From Paracoccus beibuensis (GTDB lineage: Bacteria; Pseudomonadota; Alphaproteobacteria; Rhodobacterales; Rhodobacteraceae), in contig NZ_JAOTBD010000011.1 of assembly GCF_026162625.1 (NCBI RefSeq), forward strand, positions 30,141-94,140: a stretch of DNA of 64,000 nucleotides, in the 5' to 3' direction. Shown here piece by piece: positions 30,014 through 39,371 of the stretch (position 1 is its first letter; every line of letters begins with the position of its first letter). The notes beneath the pieces are model-generated. The model ran no database searches, was not told the origin of the DNA, and worked only from the letters and a program-made list of their open reading frames with translations. The translations under genes and the position numbers were made by a program.

Positions 30014-31343
30014 ATGGCCGATGACCACCGCCCGCGTGAGGGGCGGATGCTGTGGATCGGCGGGCTGACCTCGGGGATCGGCGGGCGGGCGCTGGCGCAG
30101 GGGCGCGGCAGATCGTCAGCGGACAGCGGCCGCGAGCGCAGGACCTGCTGCTGACGTCGGCCAACGCGGCGCGACTGACGGCGCAACTGAAGCAACTGAA
30201 GCAACTGAAGCAACTGGCGCAGATGCGGGGGCCGCGATGAAGCTGGGACACCTGATTTCGATGGACGCCGGCGATTTCCTGCCGCAGAGCGGGCGCAGAT
30301 CCTGGCCCGGCTGTATGCCGATGCCGACCCGATGCCGCCCAAGCAGTTGCAGCGGGTGCTTGACTCGGCCTGGGGCGACGGCTGGCCGCGGCAATTCAGC
30401 CGGTTCCAGGGTCGCCCCATCGCGGCCGCCTCGATTGGGCAGGTGCACCAAGCGCAGACCAGTGACGGACGCGATCTGGCGACCAAGGGCCAATATCCGG
30501 GCGTCAGGGCCAGCACCGACAGCGACATCGCTAACCTGCGCCTTTTGTTTCGCGTACCGGGCGCCGTCCCGCAGGGGATCGACCTGCCCGCCCTGATGGC
30601 CGAGGCTCGCCAGCAGTTGCATGCCGAAGCGGATTATACGCAAGAGGCCGCGCAGATGCGCCGCTTCGGCCAGCTTCTGGTGGACAGGCCTGACTCCCGG
30701 CTGCCCGCCCCAGACGACCAGTTCTGCACACGCGACACGCTGGCGATGGACTTCATCGACAGTCGCCCTATCGAGACGCTCGTGGACGCGCCGCAGGCGC
30801 TGGTGACGGCGTCGGCACCGATCGGGTGCGGCTTGTCATGGACGAGCTGTTCGCCCTCAACCTGATGCAGACCCATCCTTCCGCTGGCAGCCTGACAGCG
30901 GGCGCATCGTTCTGCTGGATTCCGGCGCGTCGCGCGGCTTCTCGGACGCCGTCGCACTGCGCTAACTGGCGCTGCTGCGGGCGGCGCTGGCGGATGATGG
31001 GGCCGCGATCCCGCGGGCGACCATCGACATCGGCTATCTCCGCGACGACACGGATGCAGATCACCAAGCGCTGCTGCAGGTGATGGATATGGCCTTTCAG
31101 CCGCGGCGCCGGAGCGGCGTCTGCGACGTCGCCTCGATCGACATTCCGCAGCGCGTCGCGGAAAAGGCGATGCAGATCGCCCGCAGCCGCCAGCGGGCCG
31201 AGATGCCGCCGCCCAAGATCCTGTTCCTGCACCGCAAGTTCGGCGGACTCTACCTGCTGCTGGCGCGGATCGGGGCGGGCGTAGACCTGGACGCCCTGAT
31301 CGACCCCGACCGGCTGCAGGCCCAGCTGGCGGCGCGGCGCTAG
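30014..31343 (+). pseudogene. ABC1/AarF/UbiB-family kinase-like gene, multiply frameshifted
   Basis: Pieces in all three frames resemble an AarF/UbiB protein: GLTSGIGGRALAQG, then ARQIVSGQRPRAQDLLLTS, then AMKLGHLISMDAGDFLP (the family KxGQ motif with Gln changed to His). AAASIGQVHQAQTSDGRDLA, EADYTQEAAQMRRFGQ and LAMDFIDSRPIETLVD follow, then VLLDSGASRGFSDAVALR with an in-frame stop at about 30963, and finally LFLHRKFGGLYLLLARIGA. At least four frameshifts and one stop show that it is inactive. In intact relatives it supports ubiquinone biosynthesis. It directly follows the decayed oxidoreductase, so the two probably decayed together. Confidence 0.85.
30184..30216 (+). repeat. Short tandem repeat, 9-bp unit CAACTGAAG
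   Basis: Three exact copies of CAACTGAAG (30184-30210) are followed by a partial copy (CAACTG). In frame this encodes Gln-Leu-Lys repeats inside the decayed UbiB-like gene. It is probably replication slippage in a gene no longer under selection. Confidence 0.85.
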
Positions 31344-31606
31344 TCGCCCATCTCGTGCAGGCGGTCGGCGACAAGGCGGCGGATCATCAGGAATTCCTCG
31401 GCCATGGCGATGCCGGGACCGTTTTCCTCGACGGGGACGGCGCCGGGGTCCTCTTGGCCGTCGCGCATGGTCTCGCGCTGGCTCAGCCAGTCGATCAGCG
31501 GCGTACGGGCGGCGGGGTCAAGCGCCGCGACCAGCTTGGCCAGCAGGCGGCGGTGCGCGTCAACCCGCGCCTCCAGCGTTTCGATATAAGCGTGATCGTT
31601 GGGCAT
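31340..31606 (-). CDS. Small hypothetical protein (88 aa)
   Basis: I do not recognise the family. The sequence is mostly helical and charged: an N-terminal helix (AYIETLEARVDAHRRLLAKL), an acidic middle (DGQEDPGAVPVEENGP) and a C-terminal helix ending in DRLHEMGD. A good ribosome-binding site (GAGGAGG) lies directly upstream. It is 17 bases downstream of the ligD stop on the same strand, so it may be co-transcribed with ku-ligD. Its stop overlaps the end of the UbiB-like pseudogene by four bases. Confidence 0.65.
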   Translation of the reverse strand: MPNDHAYIETLEARVDAHRRLLAKLVAALDPAARTPLIDWLSQRETMRDGQEDPGAVPVEENGPGIAMAEEFLMIRRLVADRLHEMGD

Positions 31607-31623
31607 CGTGGCCTCCTCGTTTC

Positions 31624-34044
31624 TCAGGCGTCTTTCAGGGCGCGGTCCAGCGCGGCGATGACCTTCTGCGTCAGCCCCTGCGCCGGTGGCGGCGTGACCC
31701 CGGCCCAGCCCCGCTTGCAGGCGTCGCGCAGGCTGAAGGGGGCGGGACGACGCAGGCGCGACAGCTCGTCCCAGGTGACGGGGCAGGCGACGGGCGCACC
31801 GGGGCGGGCACGGACCGAAAACGGCGCGACCGAGGTCGAGCCGCGCTCGTTTCTCAGCCAGTCGATGAAGATCCGGTCCTTGCGGCGGGCCTTGGACATC
31901 TCGGCGGTGAATCGGTCGGGTTCAGACTGCGCGGCCAGTGTCGCGACGCCGCGGGCGAACAGCTTGACGGCTTCCCAGCCCACGCTGCGCCGCAGCGGCA
32001 CGACCAGGTGGACGCCCTTTCCGCCCGACAGCATCGCCCAGCAGTCCAGCCCCAGATCGGCCAGCCGGTCCCGCAGGTCCATGGCGCCGCGGCGGGTGAC
32101 GGCAAACCCCAGGTCCTCGTCAGGGTCCAGGTCGAAGACCAGCCGGTCGGGCCGGTCCAGCTTGTCGCGGCGGGCGCCCCAGATGTGAAATTCGACCGTC
32201 CCCATCTGCACCGCGGCCACAAGCCCGGCAGCATCCGTTCCATAGGCATAGGGGTGGGGGTCGCCGTCGCTTTCGGCGATTTCGGTCGTCTTCAGCGCAT
32301 CGGGAAAGCCCTTGCCGGGGTGCTTCTGGAAGAACCGTGGCCCGTCCAGCCCATCGGGCAGGCGCACAAGCGACATCGGGCGGTCCGCAATCTCCGGCAG
32401 CATCAGCGGCGCGATGTCGCGGTAATAGCGGGCCAGGTCCGCCTTCGTCACCTTCGCATCGGGAAAGACAACCCTGTCGCCGCTGCTCAGCGCAATGCCG
32501 GCGATGTCCTCACGGTCGCTGCTGGTCATGGGCTCCTCCACCTGGACGTGATCGGCGGGCTTGTCGTCGCGCAGGCCCAGGAAGACCGCGTGGCGCAGCC
32601 GGCCTTCTCCGGTCGTCTCGGCATAGTCGACTTCGGCCACCAGTTGCGGTTCGATCCAGGTGACACCGCGCGTCCCGGACCTCGGCGCCTCGACCGGCGG
32701 CTTCGTGCGCTTCAACGGGGCCATCCGGGCCGCCAGATCGGTCATCGCGTCCTGATCGTAGCCGGTCCCGACCTTGCCCATGTAGGCCAGCGTTCCGCCC
32801 TTTCGCGCCGCCACCGCAAGCGAGGCGAAGGGCCGCGCGCGGCTGGAGCTGGCCTGCCAGCCGACGATCACGAATTCGGCCCGTCGGCGGCACTTGATCT
32901 TCAGCCAGTCGCGCCCCCGCCCGCCGCGATAGGGCGCGTCGCGGCGCTTGGCGATCACGCCTTCGCCGCCCGCTTCGCAGACCAGGGCGAAGGCCTCGTC
33001 GGGCTCGGCGTCGATCACCGGCGACAGGTCCAGCGCGCCCATCGGCGGCAGGGGGGCGAACAGCGTCTCGAGCGCGCGACGGCGGTCGGTCAGCGGCCGC
33101 TTGCGCAGGTCGGTTCCGTCAAGCTGCAGCAGGTCGAACGCGACGAAGCCGAAGGGTCCGCCGGCGCCGATGGCGTTCTGCAGCGCGCCGAAGCCCTGCA
33201 GGCCCGCGCCGGCCACGATCTCTCCGTCCAGCAGCGCCGAGTTGCAGTCGATGTCGTCGAAAGCCGGCACGATACCGGCAAAGCGGTCGGTCCAGTCATG
33301 TCCGTTGCGCGTCCAGACCCGCGTGCCGCCCTTGCCAAGGGCCACCTGCGCGCGATAGCCGTCCAGCTTCAGTTCGTGCCAATGGCTGCCGTTGTCGGCC
33401 AGATCGTCCGTCAGCGTGGCCAGCTGCACGGGAACCGGGCGGGGACGTTTGCCGCTGCGGTCGCCTTGGACGGTGGGCTTGTCGGCGGCAATGGCGGCAA
33501 AGTTGCGCCCAGTGGCGATGCTGCTGCGATACGTCTCGACCGGGTCGGCGCGGTGCGCGGCATCGTCGTCGGACTTGATCAGCAGCCAGTTCTCGCGCTT
33601 GGCGTCGCCCGACTTGCGGCCCTGCATGCGGACCAGGTTCCAGTCGCCGGTCATCCGCCGGCCATGCAGGCGAAATCGCAGATGGCCTTTGGACAGCCCC
33701 CGCCCTGCCGGCTCCAGCGGCTGCCACCAGCCCAGATCCCACAGCATGACCGTGCCCGCGCCGTATTGACCCTCGGGGATTCGCCCCTCGAAACGCAGGT
33801 AGGAGAGCGGGTGATCCTCGGTCCGCACGGCCAGCCGCTTATCGGCCGGGTCCAGCGACGGCCCCCGCGTGATCGCCCAGCTGAGCAGCACGCCCTGCCA
33901 TTCCAGCCTCAGGTCCCAGTGCAGCCGCGTCGCGTCGTGGTTCTGGATCGAATAGCGCAGGCCAAGGCCTGACGGTTGCCCCTCGTCCACCGGCTCGGGC
34001 GTGGCCGCAAAGTCGCGGCGGGCGCGATAACGGTCGAGGCTCAT
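31624..34044 (-). CDS. ligD: ATP-dependent DNA ligase D (end-joining), three domains
   Basis: LigD of 806 aa for Ku-dependent non-homologous end joining. Domain order is phosphoesterase, ligase, polymerase. Residues about 25-150 form the 3'-phosphoesterase domain (NHDATRLHWDLRLEW and RIPEGQYGAGTV). About 210-510 is the ligase with the adenylated Lys in ELKLDGYRAQ and the motifs GEIVAGAG and EGVIAKRR. About 525-800 is the primase/polymerase domain with DLDPDEDLGF (metal-binding Asp), MLSGGKGVHLVVPL and SVRARPGAPV. The start was set at MSLDRYRARRDF, because the longer frame enters the ku gene. Only one base separates its start codon from the ku stop. Confidence 0.93.
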   Translation of the reverse strand: MSLDRYRARRDFAATPEPVDEGQPSGLGLRYSIQNHDATRLHWDLRLEWQGVLLSWAITRGPSLDPADKRLAVRTEDHPLSYLRFEGRIPEGQYGAGTVMLWDLGWWQPLEPAGRGLSKGHLRFRLHGRRMTGDWNLVRMQGRKSGDAKRENWLLIKSDDDAAHRADPVETYRSSIATGRNFAAIAADKPTVQGDRSGKRPRPVPVQLATLTDDLADNGSHWHELKLDGYRAQVALGKGGTRVWTRNGHDWTDRFAGIVPAFDDIDCNSALLDGEIVAGAGLQGFGALQNAIGAGGPFGFVAFDLLQLDGTDLRKRPLTDRRRALETLFAPLPPMGALDLSPVIDAEPDEAFALVCEAGGEGVIAKRRDAPYRGGRGRDWLKIKCRRRAEFVIVGWQASSSRARPFASLAVAARKGGTLAYMGKVGTGYDQDAMTDLAARMAPLKRTKPPVEAPRSGTRGVTWIEPQLVAEVDYAETTGEGRLRHAVFLGLRDDKPADHVQVEEPMTSSDREDIAGIALSSGDRVVFPDAKVTKADLARYYRDIAPLMLPEIADRPMSLVRLPDGLDGPRFFQKHPGKGFPDALKTTEIAESDGDPHPYAYGTDAAGLVAAVQMGTVEFHIWGARRDKLDRPDRLVFDLDPDEDLGFAVTRRGAMDLRDRLADLGLDCWAMLSGGKGVHLVVPLRRSVGWEAVKLFARGVATLAAQSEPDRFTAEMSKARRKDRIFIDWLRNERGSTSVAPFSVRARPGAPVACPVTWDELSRLRRPAPFSLRDACKRGWAGVTPPPAQGLTQKVIAALDRALKDA

Positions 34045-34045
34045 G

Positions 34046-34909
34046 TCACGCCGACTTCGGCTTGGGCTTGGCGCGCGGCTTCGTCGCCCGCGCGGGTGCC
34101 TTGGCAGACTTGCCGCCATCCTTCTTCAGGCTTTCCTTCAGGGCCGACATCAAGTCGACGACATTTTCCCCCTGTGGACGGCTCTCGGCCTTGTCGCCGG
34201 TCTTCGCGCGCGGCGTCTTGCGGTTCTTGCGCTTGGCTTCGATCAGATCGCGCAGCGCCTTGTCATAATTGTCGCGGAAGGCGTCTGCCTTGAACGGCGC
34301 GCTCTTGCGGCGGATCAGCTGGGTCGCGACCTCCAGCAGGTCCTCGTCGCTGGTCTGGTCCTCGATCGAGGAAAAGAGCGGGTCCGCCTTGCGCACCTCG
34401 TCCTCGTAACGCAGCGTTTCCAGCAAAAGGCCGTCGCCGCAGGGGCGGATGGCGCACAGGTATTCGCGCCCGCGCATCGTCAACTGGCCAAGCGCGGTCT
34501 TGCCCTCGGCCCGCAGGGCGTCGCGAACGACGCGATAGGCGTCCTCGGCCAGCTCATCCGTGGGGACGACGTAATAGGGCTTTTCGTAATACAGCGGCGG
34601 GATCTCGCACTGGTCCACGAACTGCACCAGCTCCAGCGTCTTCTTGGTCTCGAGCTTGATCGAGGCGATCTCGTCGGGGTCCAGCAGCAGGTAGTCGCCA
34701 TCGCCGACCTCGTATCCCTTCATGATGTCGTCGCTTTTCACCGGACCGACGCCGGAGACCGACTTCTCGTAGCGGACGGGTTTTCCCGATGGCCCGTGGA
34801 TCTGCCGGAACGAGATCCGCGCGCCTGAACTGGTGGCGGCGTGCAGCTCGACGGGGATGGCGACAAGGGACAGGCGCAGCTGCCCCTTCCAGACGGCGCG
34901 TGATGCCAT
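34046..34909 (-). CDS. ku: Ku DNA end-binding protein
   Basis: Bacterial Ku homodimer subunit (287 aa) that binds double-strand ends and recruits LigD. The core begins ASRAVWKGQLRLSLVAIPVEL and includes GYEVGDGDYLLLDPDEI and YYEKPYYVVPTDE, both hallmarks of the family. The C-terminal tail from about residue 255 is Lys/Ala/Pro-rich, the usual DNA/LigD-contacting extension. The Met at 34909 follows GGAGGTCAGCC; the upstream in-frame Met is not supported. It is the first gene of a ku-ligD operon. Confidence 0.93.
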   Translation of the reverse strand: MASRAVWKGQLRLSLVAIPVELHAATSSGARISFRQIHGPSGKPVRYEKSVSGVGPVKSDDIMKGYEVGDGDYLLLDPDEIASIKLETKKTLELVQFVDQCEIPPLYYEKPYYVVPTDELAEDAYRVVRDALRAEGKTALGQLTMRGREYLCAIRPCGDGLLLETLRYEDEVRKADPLFSSIEDQTSDEDLLEVATQLIRRKSAPFKADAFRDNYDKALRDLIEAKRKNRKTPRAKTGDKAESRPQGENVVDLMSALKESLKKDGGKSAKAPARATKPRAKPKPKSA

Positions 34910-35032
34910 GGCTGACCTCCGATCTGACAGCGAACGCCGATGGGGGCGGATGGGTTCACGCTGTCGCATCGGTCATGGAACATCACCGCATCGCAGGTGT
35001 TCCCTGCCGCACGCAAGGATGGAAGCTGAGAC

Positions 35033-35644
35033 ATGTGGGACTGGATCGAATCGAATAGCGGCCTTGTTCAGGCGGCGATGTCCGCGGTGACGGCGCTGGT
35101 CTGGATGATCTACCTGCACATCATCGTCTCCGGCCTGCGACGTCAGCGCCGGACCGAAATCCTGATCCATCTGGGCGGCGCGCGCGACATGTCGGGACGC
35201 ATCCTGGTCAGCAACCTGGGATTCGAGCCGATCTATGTGCTGGAAATCATGCTCACGGTCTGGACCGAACAGGGCGAGCGCATGTCATCGGTCGCCGACC
35301 GGACCGAGATCGCGCGCGAACAGCACAAGACCCCGCGGGAAGCGACGCTGCAGGGCCCGCTGAAGTCAGGGGACTCCGTTGATATCGGCAGCGTCCTCAA
35401 CCTCGTGGAGCGCGCGAGGCACAGCAGCTTCGACGACCTGGACGCCAACGACATCAGCAAGATCGAGATCACGGTGGCGGCAGTGACCGCCGCCGACAGT
35501 GCCATCGCGGCGGCCTCGCGGGTCTTCAGGATAGCTGGCCGCGGCGACGACATGCAGATCTGCCCCACATCGCTGGAAACCCAGCAGGTCAGGTCGCGCT
35601 ATCGTCGCCGCAAGATTCAGTCGAAGCTGAAATCGATGCTCTAG
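35033..35644 (+). CDS. Hypothetical single-span membrane protein (203 aa)
   Basis: I do not recognise the family. A short N-terminal segment (WIESNSGLVQAAMSAVTALV) leads into one hydrophobic span (about residues 14-36), then a basic turn (GLRRQRRTE) and a globular cytoplasmic domain. That domain has a beta-rich pattern (RILVSNLGFEPIYVLEIMLTV) and a very basic C-terminus (RSRYRRRKIQSKLKS). The ATG follows GGAAGCTGAGAC. It is divergent from ku and convergent with ugd, six bases away. Confidence 0.7.
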   Translation: MWDWIESNSGLVQAAMSAVTALVWMIYLHIIVSGLRRQRRTEILIHLGGARDMSGRILVSNLGFEPIYVLEIMLTVWTEQGERMSSVADRTEIAREQHKTPREATLQGPLKSGDSVDIGSVLNLVERARHSSFDDLDANDISKIEITVAAVTAADSAIAAASRVFRIAGRGDDMQICPTSLETQQVRSRYRRRKIQSKLKSML

Positions 35645-35650
35645 GACGCC

Positions 35651-36826
35651 TCAGTCGGCGCCGAATAGGTCGCGCGTGTAGACCCGCGACGCCACGTCCT
35701 GAAGGTCGGGGGTCAGGCGGTTCGCCACGACGATCTGCGCCCTGCGCTTGAATTCGCCAAGGTCGGTGAGCACGTCGGAGCCGAAGAACTGTCTGTCGGT
35801 CATCGCAGGTTCATAGATGATGATCTCGACGCCCTTGGCCTTCAGCCGCTTCATGATGCCCTGCACCGCGCTTTGCCGGAAGTTGTCCGAGCCGGACTTC
35901 ATGACCAGCCGATAGATGCCGACCACCTTGGGCTGGTGCGACAGGATGTGGTCCGCGATCACGTCCTTGCGGGTGCGGTTCGCCTCGACCACGGCGGCGA
36001 TCAGGTTCTGTGGCACGTTGCTATAGTTCGCCAGCAGCTGCTTGCTGTCCTTGGGAAGGCAATAGCCGCCATAGCCGAAGGACGGATTGTTGTAGTGCGT
36101 CCCGATCCGCGGATCGAGGCCTACGCCGTCGATGATCTGCCGGCTGTCGAGGCCATGCGTCAGGGCATAGCTGTCCAGTTCGTTGAAATAGGCGACGCGC
36201 AGGGCAAGGTAGGTATTGGCGAACAGCTTGATCGCCTCGGCCTCGGTCGGGCCGGTCAGCAGGACGGGCACGTTGTCGTCCAGCGCAGCCTCTGCCAGCA
36301 GGCCGGCGAAGGCGCGGCCGCGGGGGCTGTCCTCGCCCACGACGATGCGGGACGGGTGCAGGTTGTCGTGCAGGGCGCGGCCTTCACGCAGGAATTCCGG
36401 GCTGAAGATCACCTGTTCGGTGCCAAGACGCGCCGAGACGTCCTTGACGAAGCCGACCGGCACCGTCGACTTGACGACGATCGTCGCCTGCGGCGCCAGC
36501 CGCATCACGTCGCGGATGACGGCCTCGACGCTGGAGGTGTCGAAGCGGTTCGTGACCGGGTCGTAATTCGTAGGTGTCGCGACGATCACGAACTCGGCAT
36601 CGTCATAGGCCGTGGCCGGGTCGGTGGTGGCCGTCAGGTCCAGCGTTTGCGTGGCCAGGTGCCGGGCCATCTCGTCGTCGACGATGGGGCAGCGACGGTT
36701 GTTCAGCATCGCCACACGTTCCTCGTCCACGTCGAGCGCACGCACCCTGTTGCGTGCCGCCAGCAGAACCGCGTTCGACAGGCCGACATAACCGATTCCG
36801 GCCACGGCGATGTTCTTTCCCGACAT
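35651..36826 (-). CDS. ugd: UDP-glucose 6-dehydrogenase
   Basis: NAD-dependent four-electron oxidation of UDP-glucose to UDP-glucuronate, a precursor of capsule or exopolysaccharide. It is 391 aa. The Rossmann start is [17 protein letters not shown], followed by [19 protein letters not shown] and VKSTVPVGF. The catalytic Lys region is [20 protein letters not shown], and the catalytic Cys lies in [16 protein letters not shown]. The C-terminal third is the sugar-nucleotide domain. It is of the short type found in polysaccharide clusters, but no glycosyltransferases are nearby. Confidence 0.92.
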   Translation of the reverse strand: MSGKNIAVAGIGYVGLSNAVLLAARNRVRALDVDEERVAMLNNRRCPIVDDEMARHLATQTLDLTATTDPATAYDDAEFVIVATPTNYDPVTNRFDTSSVEAVIRDVMRLAPQATIVVKSTVPVGFVKDVSARLGTEQVIFSPEFLREGRALHDNLHPSRIVVGEDSPRGRAFAGLLAEAALDDNVPVLLTGPTEAEAIKLFANTYLALRVAYFNELDSYALTHGLDSRQIIDGVGLDPRIGTHYNNPSFGYGGYCLPKDSKQLLANYSNVPQNLIAAVVEANRTRKDVIADHILSHQPKVVGIYRLVMKSGSDNFRQSAVQGIMKRLKAKGVEIIIYEPAMTDRQFFGSDVLTDLGEFKRRAQIVVANRLTPDLQDVASRVYTRDLFGAD

Positions 36827-36906
36827 TCAGGTGCATCCCTTCCATTTGGTCAGCCGCACCTTAGCGTGCGGCAGCGGCATGACAACCGCTGCCGTTCCGC
36901 TGGGTT

Positions 36907-39060
36907 TCAGTCTTGTGACAGTGCCTTGGCCTCTGCCCTTCGCGCATGCAGCAGAGGCTCGGTATAGCCGGAAGGCTGCGCTGCGCCTGACAGAACAAGG
37001 TCGCGCGCGGCAAGGAAGGCCGGACCGTCGAATCGCGGCGCCATGGGGCGATAGGCCGGGTCGCCGGCGTTCTGGCCGTCGACCTTGACCGCCATACGGC
37101 GCAGGGCGTCCTCGACCTGGTCGCGACTGACGACGCCGTGTTCCAGCCAGTTGGCCAGATACTGTGCGCTGATCCGGCAAGTGGCGCGGTCTTCCATCAG
37201 CTGGACATCGTCGATGTCCGGCACCTTGGAACAGCCGATCCCCTGGTCGACCCACCGCACCACATAGCCGAGGATCCCCTGCGCGCTGTTGTCCAGTTCG
37301 CGCAGGACCTCATCCTGCGGCATCGGGCCATCGGCCAGTGCCGGCGTCAGCAGCAGATCCAGGTCGGGCCGGGGCTGTCCTTCCAGTTCGGCCTGTCGGG
37401 CGGCCACGTCGACCTGGTGGTAATGCAGCGCATGCAGCACCGCCGCCGTGGGCGAGGGGACCCACGCCGTCGAGGCACCCGCCTGCGGATGCGCGATCTT
37501 CGCCTCCAGCATCTCGGCCATGGCGTCGGGCTTGGCCCACATGCCCTTGCCGATCTGTGCGCGGCCCCGCATTCCGGCGGCCAGCCCGATCAGGACGTTG
37601 CGATCCTCGTAGGCCCTGAGCCACGTCGCCCCCTTCATGCCCGCCCGGCCGACGAAGGGACCTGCCTGCATCGAGGTGTGGATCTCGTCCCCGGTGCGGT
37701 CAAGGAATCCGGTGTTGATGAACACGATCCGGTGGCGGAGCGCGTGGATGCAGGCGGCCAGATTGGCGCTGGTGCGGCGCTCCTCGTCCATCAGGCCCAG
37801 CTTGACGGTGTTGGGCGCAAGGCCCAGCACGCGTTCCACATGGGTGAAGACGCGGTCGGCGAAGGCTGCTTCGTCAGGCCCGTGCATCTTCGGCTTGACG
37901 ACATAGATCGCGCCCGCGCGGCTGTTGCCCAGCCCCGCTGTCCGGTTCAGATCGTGGAGGGCAGCGGCGACCGTGACCATCGCGTCCATCAGGCCTTCGG
38001 GCGTCGGCTGGCCGTTTCTGCGAACGACATCCGTGGTCATCAGGTGGCCGACATTGCGCACCAGCAGCAGCGCCCGCCCCGGCAAGGTCAGCGTGCTGCC
38101 ATCGGGCCGCTTGATCCGCCGGTCGTCCGCCAGACGCCGGGTCATCGTCCGGCCGCCCTTGTCGAAGCTTTCCGCAAGGTCGCCCTTCATCAGCCCCAGC
38201 CAGTTGCGATAGACCGCGATCTTGTCCGCCGCATCGACGGCCGCCACGCTGTCCTCGCAATCCTGGATGGCGGTCAGCGCCGCCTCGAGCACGACGTCGC
38301 GCAGGCCGCTGGCGGATGCCGCGCCGATGGGGTGGTCGCGGTCGATCAGCAGCTCGACATGCAGGCCGTGGTGGCGCAGCACATAGGCGGTCGCGGCACC
38401 GTCGCTGCGGGTACCGACGAAGCCGTCGGGCTTGGCCAGGCGCACCGGCTGGCCTGCGATGGTCGCGACCAGTCCTTCGGCGTCGGCCGCATATTCGGCA
38501 ACACCGCCATGACTGCCCGCCAGCAGCGGAAAGGTCTGGTCCAGGAACTCGGTCGCGCGGGCCACAACGGCATCGCGCCGCACCGAATCGAAGCCGCCGG
38601 TCGGCACCGGCCCCACCACGTCGGACCCGTACATTGCGTCGTAAAGCGATCCCCAGCGGGCGTTGGCCGCGTTCAGCGCGAACCGGGCGTTGCTGACCGG
38701 CACGACCAGCTGCGGGCCGGCTGTCGCGGCGATCTCGGGGTCGACGTCGCCGTTGTCGATCCTGAACGGTGCAGGCTCGGGAACCAGATAGCCGATCTCG
38801 GTCAGGAAGGCGCGATAGGCCGCGCCATCCCACGCCTGATTGCCCCGCGCCTTGTGCCACGCATCGATCTGCGACTGAAGCTGGGCGCGCCTCTCCAGCA
38901 GGGCGCGGTTTTCATTGGCGAACTGGTCCACGAGGTCGGCATAACCGCTCCAGAACCGCTCCGCCGCGACGCCGGTTCCCGCAAGCACCTGATCTTCAAC
39001 GAAGAGGGCGAAGTCAGAGGCGACCTCCAGCCCGTGACGGTTCGTGATGCTGCGGTCCAT
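36907..39060 (-). CDS. glcB: Malate synthase G
   Basis: Condenses glyoxylate and acetyl-CoA to malate; at 717 aa it is the monomeric G isoform. It begins HGLEVASDFALFVEDQVL and carries NARWGSLYDAMYGSD, YRNWLGLMKGDLAESFDKGG and YVVKPKMHGPDEAAFADRVF (split as YVVKPKMHGP). Also present are FINTGFLDRTGDEIHTSM, the catalytic Asp region near MWAKPD, and the C-terminal WVDQGIGCSKVPDIDDVQLM. It is divergent from gbcAB across a 311-base gap containing repeated GGGAA motifs. Glyoxylate made elsewhere in the cell would be its substrate. Confidence 0.93.
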   Translation of the reverse strand: MDRSITNRHGLEVASDFALFVEDQVLAGTGVAAERFWSGYADLVDQFANENRALLERRAQLQSQIDAWHKARGNQAWDGAAYRAFLTEIGYLVPEPAPFRIDNGDVDPEIAATAGPQLVVPVSNARFALNAANARWGSLYDAMYGSDVVGPVPTGGFDSVRRDAVVARATEFLDQTFPLLAGSHGGVAEYAADAEGLVATIAGQPVRLAKPDGFVGTRSDGAATAYVLRHHGLHVELLIDRDHPIGAASASGLRDVVLEAALTAIQDCEDSVAAVDAADKIAVYRNWLGLMKGDLAESFDKGGRTMTRRLADDRRIKRPDGSTLTLPGRALLLVRNVGHLMTTDVVRRNGQPTPEGLMDAMVTVAAALHDLNRTAGLGNSRAGAIYVVKPKMHGPDEAAFADRVFTHVERVLGLAPNTVKLGLMDEERRTSANLAACIHALRHRIVFINTGFLDRTGDEIHTSMQAGPFVGRAGMKGATWLRAYEDRNVLIGLAAGMRGRAQIGKGMWAKPDAMAEMLEAKIAHPQAGASTAWVPSPTAAVLHALHYHQVDVAARQAELEGQPRPDLDLLLTPALADGPMPQDEVLRELDNSAQGILGYVVRWVDQGIGCSKVPDIDDVQLMEDRATCRISAQYLANWLEHGVVSRDQVEDALRRMAVKVDGQNAGDPAYRPMAPRFDGPAFLAARDLVLSGAAQPSGYTEPLLHARRAEAKALSQD

Positions 39061-39371
39061 TCGAATCCTCCTTCAGGGCGCGGGTCGCGCCATCATCAGG
39101 CCTAACTCAGACCAAAGTCGGTGCCAAGAGATGAATGGAAGGGTTTTCCACTAAATCCGAAAAACTGTTTCTACGGGCGAAGGGGCGTTGCGGGAACCGC
39201 GTTTCCCATCTCTTTTGCTGTTGGGGAAACGCTACTTTCCGCCTAAGGGAACAGCTTTCATGCAAGCATGTCTGTTTCCGCCGTCCGAGTGTCGCAAATC
39301 TGCCAAGATGACGCGCCTGCGTCGCTAATTTCAGTCCCGAAGCCCCTGCCACGCAAGCCAAAGCGACCGCC
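39061..39371. promoter_or_regulatory. Divergent glcB/gbcA promoter region with GGGAAAC half-sites
   Basis: A 311-base gap without a gene. GTTTCCC (39201-39207) and GGGAAAC (39224-39230) form a perfect inverted repeat spaced by 16 bases. Related motifs GGGAACC (39192-39198) and GGGAACA (39246-39252) lie on either side. The AT-richer stretch at 39130-39180 could hold promoter elements. The pattern suggests one or more regulator-binding sites serving both genes; the regulator is not identifiable. Confidence 0.45.

Noticed and set aside
30184..30216. A CRISPR-like or regulatory repeat array.
   Set aside because: Three 9-bp copies with no spacers, in frame within a decayed gene; simple slippage explains it.
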